Shown here: positions 35,254 to 42,453 of the stretch, one piece after another
Position numbering within the stretch: position 1 is the first letter of the stretch
How the letters are laid out: every line of letters starts with the position of its first letter
Assembly: GCA_963764205.1 (NCBI GenBank)
Contig: CAVXRN010000003.1
Coordinates: 62,001-126,000 of the forward strand
Source: Chersky-840 sp963764205
Lineage (GTDB): Bacteria > Actinomycetota > Acidimicrobiia > Acidimicrobiales > UBA8190
Direction: 5' to 3'
DNA: 64,000 nt
The notes under the pieces: model-generated
Databases searched by the model: none
What the model was told of the DNA's origin: nothing
Seen by the model: the letters and a program-made list of their open reading frames with translations, nothing else
Program-made: the position numbers and the translations under genes

Positions 35254-35397
35254 ATGCCCGAGGAACCAACACAGCCGACCCACCCAGCCGAAGGCGAGCC
35301 GGTGGAGATTCCGGTCCCGAGTCGCGAGCAGGTGCTTCGTGACTTGGAGAAGGTTGCCAAGCCCTCAAAAAAGAGTCGCAACGGAGAGAGGGACTAG
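35254..35397 (+). CDS. Small charged protein (47 aa), IS cargo
   Basis: A complete frame from ATG 35254 to TAG 35397, preceded by GGAGG at 4-5 bases. It encodes 47 residues: MPEEPTQPTHPAEGEPVEIP, then SREQVLRDLEKVAKPSKKSR and a charged end. The acidic, Pro-rich first half and basic second half have no known match. The strong ribosome-binding site and the placement 19 bases after the divergent start of the 34386-35234 gene argue that it is real. Antitoxin-like or adaptor roles are speculation. Confidence 0.5.
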   Translation: MPEEPTQPTHPAEGEPVEIPVPSREQVLRDLEKVAKPSKKSRNGERD

Positions 35398-35406
35398 TCA
35401 CCGCTG

Positions 35407-35646
35407 CTATTTGGGCGCGTTTCGTGAACCGCCGCCGAATGCGATCCTCATGGCGCGGATATATCCCTCGCGATCCACGACGAGGCCGACGACGGTACTC
35501 CCGACCGCAATGAGTGCCCCCAGCAAGATAACGGCGGCGAACGCCCAACCGATACTCGTTGTAAGTCCCACAACGATTCCGACAATCAGCGCCAAGGTGA
35601 AGCTGCCCACGAGGAACAGAAAGGGGACGCGTCGGGGGTCGCTCAT
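35407..35646 (-). CDS. Small two-helix membrane protein, IS cargo
   Basis: A 79-residue protein starting MSDPRRVPFLFLVGSFTLAL, with a second hydrophobic segment (AFAAVILLGALIAVGSTVVG) and a basic tail (AMRIAFGGGSRNAPK). It is encoded just downstream of the transposase on the same strand (8 bases between) and could be co-transcribed with it. Function is unknown. Confidence 0.55.
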   Translation of the reverse strand: MSDPRRVPFLFLVGSFTLALIVGIVVGLTTSIGWAFAAVILLGALIAVGSTVVGLVVDREGYIRAMRIAFGGGSRNAPK

Positions 35647-35653
35647 CGAGAGG

Positions 35654-36623
35654 TCAGATGCTCGATTGGGCAGCCCGCACGAGGAGCGTCAAGAACATCG
35701 CTCGTCCGTCGTCGCGGTGGTTGTACCGCCAGACGTACTCGTTGAGGTACCCCTGGAGCCACTTCGGGGACACCGCGTGATGAGTCCCCGAGATGCCACG
35801 CTTCACCAAAGACCAGAATCCATCGATTGTCTGTGTGTGGACATCTCCGCTCACGTAGACCTGCTCATGGTGGTTGACGGCGTGGTGCTCTTGCCGAAGG
35901 TTCTGGTAGGCGTGAGCGGTGTCGGTGTAGACCACGGCGTCGGAGTCCACCCGCCGTGCCACGTGGGCCATGAGCGTCGGCTTCCTTCTGCTCGGGATGA
36001 CGTGGGCCGTGGCTCGGCCTCCGCGCTCGACCGCACCGAAGACCTGGGTCTTCGTCTGGTCCGACCACTTGTGTGCGGCCGAGCGCGTGTTAGGCGTCGC
36101 CCGAAAGCGTGCCTTGTCCGCGACGACGCGGCTTGCCCCCGACGTACATCTCGTCCATTTCGACGGCCCCGGTGAGAGGCGCGTCGTCGTCCTGGGTCAT
36201 CAGTTCGTTGCGGATGAGAGTGAACATTCTCCACGCCGTCTTGTAGGTCACGCCCAGCTCTCGCTCAAGTTGCTTGGCAGAAATGCCACAACGAGTGCTG
36301 GTCATCAGGTACATGGCGTAGAACCACAGGTGCAGGGCCGTCGAGGACTTGTGGAAGATCGTCCCCGCCGTGGGATGGATGTGGAGCGAGCACGTGGTGC
36401 AGGTCCAGGACTGGCGCTGTTGCTTCGTCTCGTAGCGGTGGAAGGCCCTGTCAGCCTCGCAACGGGGGCAGTAGGCGTGCTCACCGTCCGGGGCGTAGCG
36501 GGTCGTCCAGAGCCAACGCAGGCAGGTCTCATCGTCGGGGAAGTCCCGTGTGAATTCCATGAGCGAGTAGGAGGACTCCGATGAGGCGGAGCGGGAGGGT
36601 GCCTTGCGGTTTCCGGGGGCCAT
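35654..36623 (-). pseudogene. IS1595-family (ISXO2-like) transposase, frameshifted
   Basis: The N-terminal part (start 36623) has a zinc ribbon, CPRCEADRAFHRYE ... WTCTTC, then a helix-turn-helix-like GISAKQLERELGVTYKTAWR and VEMDEMYVGGKP with the first catalytic Asp. The frame breaks near 36115-36135. The C-terminal part, starting around ATPNTRSAAHKW and running to 35654, has VFGAVERGG, VVYTDTAHAYQNL (second Asp) and IDGFWSLVKRGISGTHHAVS (Lys). The usual family HTNTIEGFW appears here as HTQTIDGFW, so the Asn of the DDNK set is Gln. The frameshift, and perhaps the Gln, suggest the copy cannot move on its own. Confidence 0.85.
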
Positions 36624-36644
36624 GTCTCCATCCTACGCCCCTGG

Positions 36645-36670
36645 ACTTATACAGTCAAGGTATAGTTGCC
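36645..36670 (-). repeat. Right terminal inverted repeat of the IS element
   Basis: Read outward-in on the minus strand it begins GGCAACTATACC and ends CTGTATAAGT. It is 21 of 26 identical to the left end. Confidence 0.88.
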
Positions 36671-36699
36671 GTAGTAACTTACCGTTAGTGGCAACTTAC
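36671..36699. promoter_or_regulatory. Split and tandem ArsR-type operator
   Basis: Removing the IS and one target copy rejoins GTAAGTAGTAACTTAC (33557-33568 joined to 36679-36682). This has perfect arms GTAAGT/ACTTAC around AGTA. One base further on is GTTAGTGGCAACTTAC (36684-36699), of the same design. So two 16-bp sites stood side by side before the arsR-like gene. The IS entered the centre of the first and left only half-sites on each side. 36671-36678 is the right target-duplication copy. Confidence 0.6.
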
Positions 36700-37041
36700 G
36701 TAGCCGAACGGGTCAACGAGGGGCTGAGCGCCCTGGCCGACCCCACCCGCAGGGCCATCTTCGAGCGGCTGGTCGACGGGCCCCTGCCCGTGGTCGACCT
36801 GGCCCGGGGATTCACCGTCAGCCGGCCGGCGGTGTCCCAACACCTGAGGGTGCTCAAAGAGGCCGGCCTCGTGCTCGACGAGCCCCGGGGCAACCGGCGG
36901 CTCTACCGCATCGACCCTTCCGGCGTGCAGGGCCTGCGCGCCTATTTCGACCGTTTCTGGGACCACGCCTTGGCCGCCTTCCAGACGGCCGCCGAGCAGA
37001 CGGCGCCGGATGCGCCACGAGATGGAGGAGAGAACCTGTGA
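36688..37041 (+). CDS. ArsR-family transcriptional regulator
   Basis: A 117-residue winged-helix repressor of the ArsR/SdpR type. It has GLSALADPTRRAIFERLVDG, the recognition region GFTVSRPAVSQHLRVLKEAGLV and the wing DEPRGNRRLYRID. The GTG at 36688 is the only plausible start near the conserved core. It lies inside the second operator copy, so the transcript may be leaderless and self-repressed. ArsR-SRPBCC pairs are a common actinobacterial module in which the repressor controls the following gene. No metal-binding Cys pair is visible. The IS insertion lies 17 bases upstream of the start. Confidence 0.85.
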   Translation: MATYVAERVNEGLSALADPTRRAIFERLVDGPLPVVDLARGFTVSRPAVSQHLRVLKEAGLVLDEPRGNRRLYRIDPSGVQGLRAYFDRFWDHALAAFQTAAEQTAPDAPRDGGENL

Positions 37042-37547
37042 CCGATCCCGTGACCGTCCGGCCGGCTACGAAGCCCGAGACGACCCTGCTCGCCCCCGTC
37101 CGCAAGACGGTCACGGTGGCCGCCACCAAGGAGCACGCCTTCTCGGTGTTCACCGACGGGTTCGCCACGTGGTGGCCGCTCGCCACCCACCACGTCAGCG
37201 AGGAGGTCCCCGAGACGTCGGTGCTCGAGCCCTTCGCGGGCGGGCGCTGCTACGAGCGCTGCGCCGATGGCACCGAGTGCGACTGGGCGACGGTCTCGGT
37301 CTACGACCCGCCCGACCGGCTCGTCATCGTGTGGCAGCTCAACACGGCGTTCAAATTCGACACCACCATCACCTCCGAGGTCGAGGTCCGGTTCGTGGCC
37401 GAAGGGCCCGCTACGACGCGCGTCGAGCTCGAGCACCGCGGCCTCGACACCTACGGCGACCAAGCCCAGACGATGCGAGACGCCTTCGACTCCGACGGTG
37501 GGTGGGGCGGCATCCTGGGCGCTTTCCTCGAGGCGGCATCGGCCTGA
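37038..37547 (+). CDS. SRPBCC (AHSA1-like) domain protein
   Basis: A 169-residue START/Bet v1-like protein with RKTVTVAATKEHAFSVFTDG, FATWWPLATHH and GWGGILGAFLEAA. The fold binds hydrophobic ligands. GTG 37038 overlaps the arsR stop, which ties the two together as one transcription unit. The ligand is unknown. Confidence 0.88.
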   Translation: MTDPVTVRPATKPETTLLAPVRKTVTVAATKEHAFSVFTDGFATWWPLATHHVSEEVPETSVLEPFAGGRCYERCADGTECDWATVSVYDPPDRLVIVWQLNTAFKFDTTITSEVEVRFVAEGPATTRVELEHRGLDTYGDQAQTMRDAFDSDGGWGGILGAFLEAASA

Positions 37548-37574
37548 TCGGGCCGTGCCCGATACGCTCGGCCA

Positions 37575-38078
37575 ATGAGCGACACACCGGGACAGATGGG
37601 CCACGGGGTCAACCAGCGGGCCCAGATCAAGATGACCCCCGAGGAGATCGACGGGTTCATCCACGAGCGACGGCCCGTCACGCTGTGCTCGATCAACCAT
37701 GACGGGTCGATCCACGCCGTGGCCATGTGGTACGGGTTCCTCGACGGCATGCTCGCCTTCGAGACCAAGGCCAAGTCGCAGAAGGCCCAGAACCTCCGGC
37801 GCAACCCGACCATGACGTGCATGGCCGAGGACGGCGACTACTACGAGGAGCTGCGCGGCGTCGAGCTCGTGGGCAGGGCCGAGTTCATCGACGACCCCGA
37901 CCGCATGTTCGAGCTCGGCATCGACCTCTTCGAGCGCTACTACGGGGCCTACACCGAGGAGCTGCGCCCCTTCGTGGAGACCATGCTCAACAAGCGCGTG
38001 GTCATCGCCCTGCACGTGGAGCGCACCGTGTCGTGGGACCACCGCAAGCTGGGGCTCCCCTCCACCCGGCCGAGCTGA
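37575..38078 (+). CDS. Pyridoxamine 5'-phosphate oxidase-family protein (possible F420 enzyme)
   Basis: A 167-residue split-barrel flavin/F420-binding protein. TPEEIDGFIHERRPVTLCSI, DGSIHAVAMWYGFLDGMLAF, TKAKSQKAQNLRRNPTMTC and GVELVGRAEFIDDPD are the usual strand and phosphate-binding positions. Actinobacterial members often use F420 or bind haem; no substrate can be assigned. It is 27 bases after the SRPBCC gene and may belong to the same unit, upstream of the KstR-like site. Confidence 0.85.
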   Translation: MSDTPGQMGHGVNQRAQIKMTPEEIDGFIHERRPVTLCSINHDGSIHAVAMWYGFLDGMLAFETKAKSQKAQNLRRNPTMTCMAEDGDYYEELRGVELVGRAEFIDDPDRMFELGIDLFERYYGAYTEELRPFVETMLNKRVVIALHVERTVSWDHRKLGLPSTRPS

Positions 38079-38134
38079 GCCGGAGCGCGCCCCCGGTCGA
38101 TCCGTGGCCGCGCCCGCGTGGGCCGCGTCGACAC

Positions 38135-38148
38135 TGGAACACGTTTCA
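38135..38148. promoter_or_regulatory. KstR-consensus palindrome
   Basis: TGGAACACGTTTCA fits the KstR operator consensus TnnAACnnGTTnnA at every fixed position and is nearly palindromic. It ends 33 bases before the SDR start at 38182, where a repressor would block the promoter. KstR is the TetR-family cholesterol catabolism repressor of mycobacteria and rhodococci. The kstR gene is not in this window, and only eight positions are fixed, so chance is not excluded. Confidence 0.5.
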
Positions 38149-38181
38149 CTTCGCCGGACCCCTGAGCTAGGGTCGGCGCCG

Positions 38182-38958
38182 ATGATCCTCGACCTGTTCC
38201 GCCTGACCGACCGCGCCGCCATCGTCACCGGGGCCGGTCGGGGGATCGGTGCCGCCACGGCCGTGGCGCTGGCCGAAGCGGGCGCCGACGTCGTCATCGC
38301 AGCCCGCACCGAGGAACAGCTCCTCGAGGTGGCCAAACGGATCGAAGCCGCGGGGCGCCGGGCCGTGGTCGTGCCGGCGGACCTGAACGACCTCGACGTG
38401 ATGGCCCAGCTCGTCGACAAGGCCACCGACGCCTTCGGACGCCTCGACATCATCGTGAACAACCACGGGGGCTGGATGCCTCGGCCCCTGCTCGACGTGT
38501 CGCCCGGCCATCTCGAGCGGGCCTTCCGCTACAACGTGAGCAGCGCCCATGCACTGGTGCGCGCCGCGGTGCCCGCCATGGCGGCGGGCGACGGTGGTGC
38601 GGTCGTCAACATCTCGTCGATGGCGGGACGCGTCGCACCGCGCGGCTTCACCGCGTACGCCACGGCCAAGGCGGCGTTGTCGCACTACACCCGACTGGCC
38701 GCGGCCGAGCTCGCCCCGCGCATCCGCGTCAACGCCATCGCGGTCGGCACCATCGCCACGTCGGCCGTCGACATCGTGGTCCAGGACGCGACCATGCTCG
38801 CGTTCATCGAGGAGACCGCGCTCGTCAAACGCATCGGGCAGCCCGAGGACATCGCGGCCTGTGTCGTCTACCTGGCCTCGCCCGCGGGCGACTTCGTGAC
38901 CGGCAAGATCTTCGAGATCGACGGCGGCGCCGAGCGGCCCCAGGTCGACCTGGGTTGA
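38182..38958 (+). CDS. Short-chain dehydrogenase/reductase
   Basis: A 258-residue classical SDR with AAIVTGAGRGIGAATAVALAE, VNNHGGWMPR, SSMAGRVAPRGFTAYATAKAAL (Ser, Tyr, Lys) and KRIGQPEDIAACVVYLAS. ATG 38182 is preferred over an in-frame upstream start because a KstR-like site lies between. It is the first gene of an operon running to 43610, with short gaps or overlaps. It probably acts on a hydroxysteroid or other cyclic alcohol, by context only. Confidence 0.88.
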   Translation: MILDLFRLTDRAAIVTGAGRGIGAATAVALAEAGADVVIAARTEEQLLEVAKRIEAAGRRAVVVPADLNDLDVMAQLVDKATDAFGRLDIIVNNHGGWMPRPLLDVSPGHLERAFRYNVSSAHALVRAAVPAMAAGDGGAVVNISSMAGRVAPRGFTAYATAKAALSHYTRLAAAELAPRIRVNAIAVGTIATSAVDIVVQDATMLAFIEETALVKRIGQPEDIAACVVYLASPAGDFVTGKIFEIDGGAERPQVDLG

Positions 38959-38968
38959 GGGGCGTCTC

Positions 38969-40036
38969 GTGACCTACCGCGTCGTGCTGTGGGGGACGGG
39001 GAACGTCGGCCGCCACGCGCTGGCCGGCATCGACGCCCGGCCCGACCTCGAGCTCGTGGGGGTGTGGGTGTCGAACCCCGACAAGGCCGGTCGCGACGCC
39101 GGGGACCTGGCCGGCCTGGGCCGCTCGCTCGGCGTGGCCGCCACCGACGACACCGAGGCGGTGCTGGCACTCGAGCCCGACTGCGTCGTCCACACCGCCA
39201 TGGCCGACCACCGCCTGCCCGAGGCGCTGGCCGACCTCGAGATGATCCTGCGCGCCGGGGCCAACGTGGTCTCGAGCGGGCCCGTGTTCCTGCAGTACCC
39301 CATGGGCGTCGTGCCGGCCGAGATGACCGACCCGCTGCGCGCCGCGGCGGTCGGGGCGGGCGTGTCGCTGTGGGTCAACGGGATCGACCCCGGTTTCGCC
39401 AACGACTGGCTCCCCCTCGTCATCACCGGGATCAGCGAGCGCATCGAAGAGGTCCGTTGCCTCGAGATCCTCAACTACGCCACGTACGACCAGCCCATGG
39501 TCATGTTCGACATCATGGGATTCGGTCGGCCCCTCGACGACGTCCCCATGCTCCTGTTGCCCGGCGTGCTCACCATGGCCTGGGGCAGCGTGGTGCGCCA
39601 GATCGCGGCCGGTCTCGACGTCGAGCTCGACTCGGTCGAGGAGTTCTACGAACGCCTGCCCGCGCCGCGTCAGATCTCCATCGCTTCGGGAACCGTGGAC
39701 AAGGGCACCGCGGCGGGCCTTCGGTTCGAGGTGCGCGGCATGCGGGGCGGCCGGCCCGTCATCGTGCTCGAGCACGTCACCCGGCTCGCCGACGACATCG
39801 GGCCCGACTGGCCGCAGCCCGCGGGCCACGGTGGCTACCGGGTGGTGGTCCGGGGCGAGCCCACCTACACCGTGGACCTCCAGCTCATGGGGACCGACGG
39901 CGACCACAACACCGGCGGGCTCAAGGCCACGGCCATGCGCCTCGTCAACGCCGTGCCGGCCGTGGTGCAGGCCTCGCCGGGGCTCGTCACCGCCCTCGAC
40001 CTTCCCCTGATCACCGGGCGCGGCCTCGTCGTCTGA
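38969..40036 (+). CDS. Dihydrodipicolinate reductase-like NAD(P)-dependent oxidoreductase
   Basis: A 355-residue protein of the DapB/diaminopentanoate dehydrogenase-like type common in actinobacterial lipid clusters. It has VVLWGTGNVGRHALAGI (nucleotide binding), VGVWVSNPDKAGRDAG, HTAMADHRLPEAL and NGIDPGFANDWLPLVI. Similar genes lie beside steroid-degradation genes, but the reaction is not settled. GTG 38969 is 10 bases after the SDR stop. A much longer frame on the same strand at 38989-42453 is a shadow here. Confidence 0.85.
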   Translation: MTYRVVLWGTGNVGRHALAGIDARPDLELVGVWVSNPDKAGRDAGDLAGLGRSLGVAATDDTEAVLALEPDCVVHTAMADHRLPEALADLEMILRAGANVVSSGPVFLQYPMGVVPAEMTDPLRAAAVGAGVSLWVNGIDPGFANDWLPLVITGISERIEEVRCLEILNYATYDQPMVMFDIMGFGRPLDDVPMLLLPGVLTMAWGSVVRQIAAGLDVELDSVEEFYERLPAPRQISIASGTVDKGTAAGLRFEVRGMRGGRPVIVLEHVTRLADDIGPDWPQPAGHGGYRVVVRGEPTYTVDLQLMGTDGDHNTGGLKATAMRLVNAVPAVVQASPGLVTALDLPLITGRGLVV

Positions 40037-40191
40037 TCACCGGCCGCTCCGTTCGGTGCCGGGCCTGGCGCGAGACGCGCCGGCACCGTCGAGCGGGGTC
40101 CGGCCACGGGCGGCGCTACGTTGATGACCCCGGGGGGAACCGGCGTCCTGCGCCGCGCCCACGCCGACACGACCAGGGGGAACCGATCACC

Positions 40192-41323
40192 ATGCCCGTC
40201 CCGCTCGACGAGTATCCCGTGCACCAGGTGCCGCTCTCGATGCAGCACATGGCGACGAGCGACCGCAACGCGTACGACCGCTGCTACTTCAACGCCCATG
40301 ACCGCACCGGCGAGGTGTTCCTCGTGACGGGCATGGGCGTGTACCCGAACCTGGGCGTCATCGACGCCTACGCCACGGTCCGGCGTGGGGACGTGCAGTA
40401 CACGGTGCGGACGTCGGACGCGCTGGGCGACGACCGGATGGACCAGCACGTCGGCCCGTATCGCATCGAGGTGCTCGAGCCCCTCCATCGCGTGCGCGTG
40501 GTGTGCGAGGGTGCCGAGCACGGCGTGGCCTTCGACCTCACCTGGACCGGTTCGTTCCCGACGGTGGAGGAGCCCGCCCACGTCATGCGCCAGAGCGGAC
40601 GCGTGATCCTCGACGCCTGTCGATTCGCCCAGGTCGGCACCTGGTCCGGCGTACTGCAGGTGGGCGGGGACGAGCTCGAGGTGAGCGACGACCGCTGGGT
40701 GGGCACGCGAGACCGGTCCTGGGGCATCAGGCCCGTGGGGGAGCCCGAGCCTCCGGGGCGCGCCGCCTCGGAGCCCGACGACACGTTCGGCTTCTGGTGG
40801 ACCTACGTCCCGCTGCGGTTCGACGACTTCGCCATCGTCGTGATCGCCCAGGAGGACGGCGACGGGACCCGTGTGCTCAACGAGGCCGTCCGCCTCTTTC
40901 CCGCCGGGTCCGGTCGCGCACCCGAGCAGCTGGGTTGGCCCGAGGTCGAGGTCCGGTACCGTCCCGGCACCCGTCACCCCGAGAGCGCCGTGCTCCACAT
41001 GCGCACGCCGCGAAGCCAAGCCGCTGGACCTCGAGATCGAGACGCTCGGGTTCGTGGGCCTCAACTGCGGGCCCGGGTACGGCGGCGACCCCGACTGGTC
41101 CCACGGGCAGTGGCGCGGGCGGGGTTGGACCGAGGGCGTCGTGGTCGACATGCACGACCCCGCCATCACGGGTCGGATCCCCTTCGGGGTCGTCGACCAC
41201 GTGGCCCGGGCCACCTGCGACGGCGCCGAGGGGTGGGGCATGTTCGAACACGGGACCTTCGGCCGGCACCTCCCCTCGGGCTTCACCGGATGGGAGTCGG
41301 TCGCTCCCGGGACGGCCTCGTGA
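40192..41323 (+). pseudogene. AttH/CrtC-like two-domain lipocalin-type protein 1, frameshifted
   Basis: The first 270 residues run from MPVPLDEYPVHQVPLSMQHM through VGTRDRSWGIRPVGEPEPPG. After about 41010 the frame shifts, and the rest (AKPLDLEIETLGFVGLNCGP ... TGWESVAPGTAS) is in another frame, ending 41323. The RDRSWGIRPVG block recalls AttH/CrtC-type two-domain beta-barrels. It is related over most of its length to the protein at 42450-43610, with matching YPNxxVxDxYA, GPIRYEVVEPL-like and DRWVxTRDxSWGxR blocks. Its end overlaps the phosphotransferase start by four bases. Role is unknown; hydrophobic-ligand binding or hydration is inferred from the fold. Confidence 0.72.
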
Positions 41324-42453
41324 GCGACGCCGAGGCGACCCCTCGACCCAGGACCTCGACACGCGACCACGAGGACCTGCACCGCCGACTGGCGACGTGG
41401 TTGGCGACGAAGGTGACCGACCCCGAGGTCTCTGCGCTCGTCGTGCCCGAGTCCAACGGCATGTCGAGCGAGACCGTGCTGTTCGAGTGCACGTGGCGCT
41501 CCGATGAGACCCCGGGAGGGGCGACGGTGAGCCAGGCGTGCGCGGCACGGCTCATCCCCGACGCCGACGCGGTTCCCGTCTTCCCGGTCTACGACCTCGA
41601 ACGCCAGTTCCGGGTGCTGCGACTGGTGGCAGAACGCACACGCGTCCCGGTGCCCCGGACCTTGTGGTTGGAGCTCGACGCCACCGCCATCGGCACGCCG
41701 TTCTTCGTGATGGAGCGCGTGGACGGGGTGGTCCCGCCCGACATCATGCCGTACCCGTTCGGGTCGTGGCTGTCCGAGGCGCCGCGCGCGGATCAGGAGC
41801 GGCTCCAGGATTCGTCGGTGCGCGTCCTGGCCGAGCTGCACGGCGCGGAGGTCACCGCCGACGACATCGCCTTCCTCGAGCTCGACCGGCCCGGGGACAC
41901 CGCACTACGGCGCCATCTGGCCGAACAGCGCTCGTACTACGAGTGGGTCGTGGCCGACGGGGCCCGGTCGCCACTCATCGAGCGGACCTTCGCCTGGCTG
42001 GAGGAGCACTGGCCCGACTCCGAAGGGACGCCCGTCATCAGCTGGGGCGACGCCCGCATCGGCAACATGATGTTCCGCGACTTCGAGCCGGTGGCGGTCC
42101 TCGACTGGGAGATGGCGGCGGTGGGCCCGCGTGAGATCGACATCGGGTGGATGGTGTACCTGCACCGCTTCCTCGACGACATCGCCATCCAGGCCGGGTT
42201 GCCGGGTATGCCCGAGTTCATGCGACTCGACGACGTGGCCCGAGCCTACGAACGCCATGCCCATTACGCGCCACAGGACCTCGACTTCTACGCGATGTAC
42301 GCGGCGCTTCGCCACGCCATCGTCATGAGCAGGGTGGCGCGCCGCCAGGTGCTCTTCGGAGAGATCGTCATGCCCGACGATCCCGACGACATGATCATGC
42401 ATCGGCCCACGCTCGAACAGATGCTCGACGGCACCTACTGGGAGAAGCTGTGA
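41320..42453 (+). CDS. APH-family phosphotransferase-like protein
   Basis: A 377-residue aminoglycoside phosphotransferase/choline kinase-fold protein. It has ATAIGTPFFVMERVDGVVPP (hinge), VISWGDARIGNMMFRDFEPV (catalytic loop; the usual HGD appears as SWGD with Asp and Asn kept) and VAVLDWEMAAVGPREIDIGW (metal-binding DxD region as LDWE). Such kinases occur in actinobacterial acyl-CoA clusters, and some phosphorylate hydroxyacyl-CoAs. GTG 41320 overlaps the preceding stop and its own stop overlaps the next start, so translation is coupled to both AttH-like genes. Confidence 0.86.
   Translation: MSDAEATPRPRTSTRDHEDLHRRLATWLATKVTDPEVSALVVPESNGMSSETVLFECTWRSDETPGGATVSQACAARLIPDADAVPVFPVYDLERQFRVLRLVAERTRVPVPRTLWLELDATAIGTPFFVMERVDGVVPPDIMPYPFGSWLSEAPRADQERLQDSSVRVLAELHGAEVTADDIAFLELDRPGDTALRRHLAEQRSYYEWVVADGARSPLIERTFAWLEEHWPDSEGTPVISWGDARIGNMMFRDFEPVAVLDWEMAAVGPREIDIGWMVYLHRFLDDIAIQAGLPGMPEFMRLDDVARAYERHAHYAPQDLDFYAMYAALRHAIVMSRVARRQVLFGEIVMPDDPDDMIMHRPTLEQMLDGTYWEKL

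Larger units (their letters stand above)
33569..36670. mobile_element. IS1595-family insertion element with cargo genes (3102 bp)
   Basis: The ends are 26-bp inverted repeats (33569-33594 and 36645-36670) that match at 21 of 26 positions, including nine outer bases GGYAACTAT and the inner CTGTATAAGT. They are flanked by GTAGTAAC on both sides. Inside are a minus-strand ISXO2/IS1595-type transposase (35654-36623, frameshifted) and four small genes unrelated to transposition, so this is a cargo-carrying form. By eye the interior is clearly less GC-rich than the rest of the window. The element sits immediately upstream of the arsR-type gene and divides its probable operator. Confidence 0.9.

Noticed and set aside
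38989..42453. A single 1154-codon open frame on the plus strand
   Set aside because: Its first part is an Arg/Gly-rich shadow of the DapB-like gene. It then happens to run through the N-terminal frame of the AttH-like gene and the in-phase kinase gene; overlaps and starts show separate genes.
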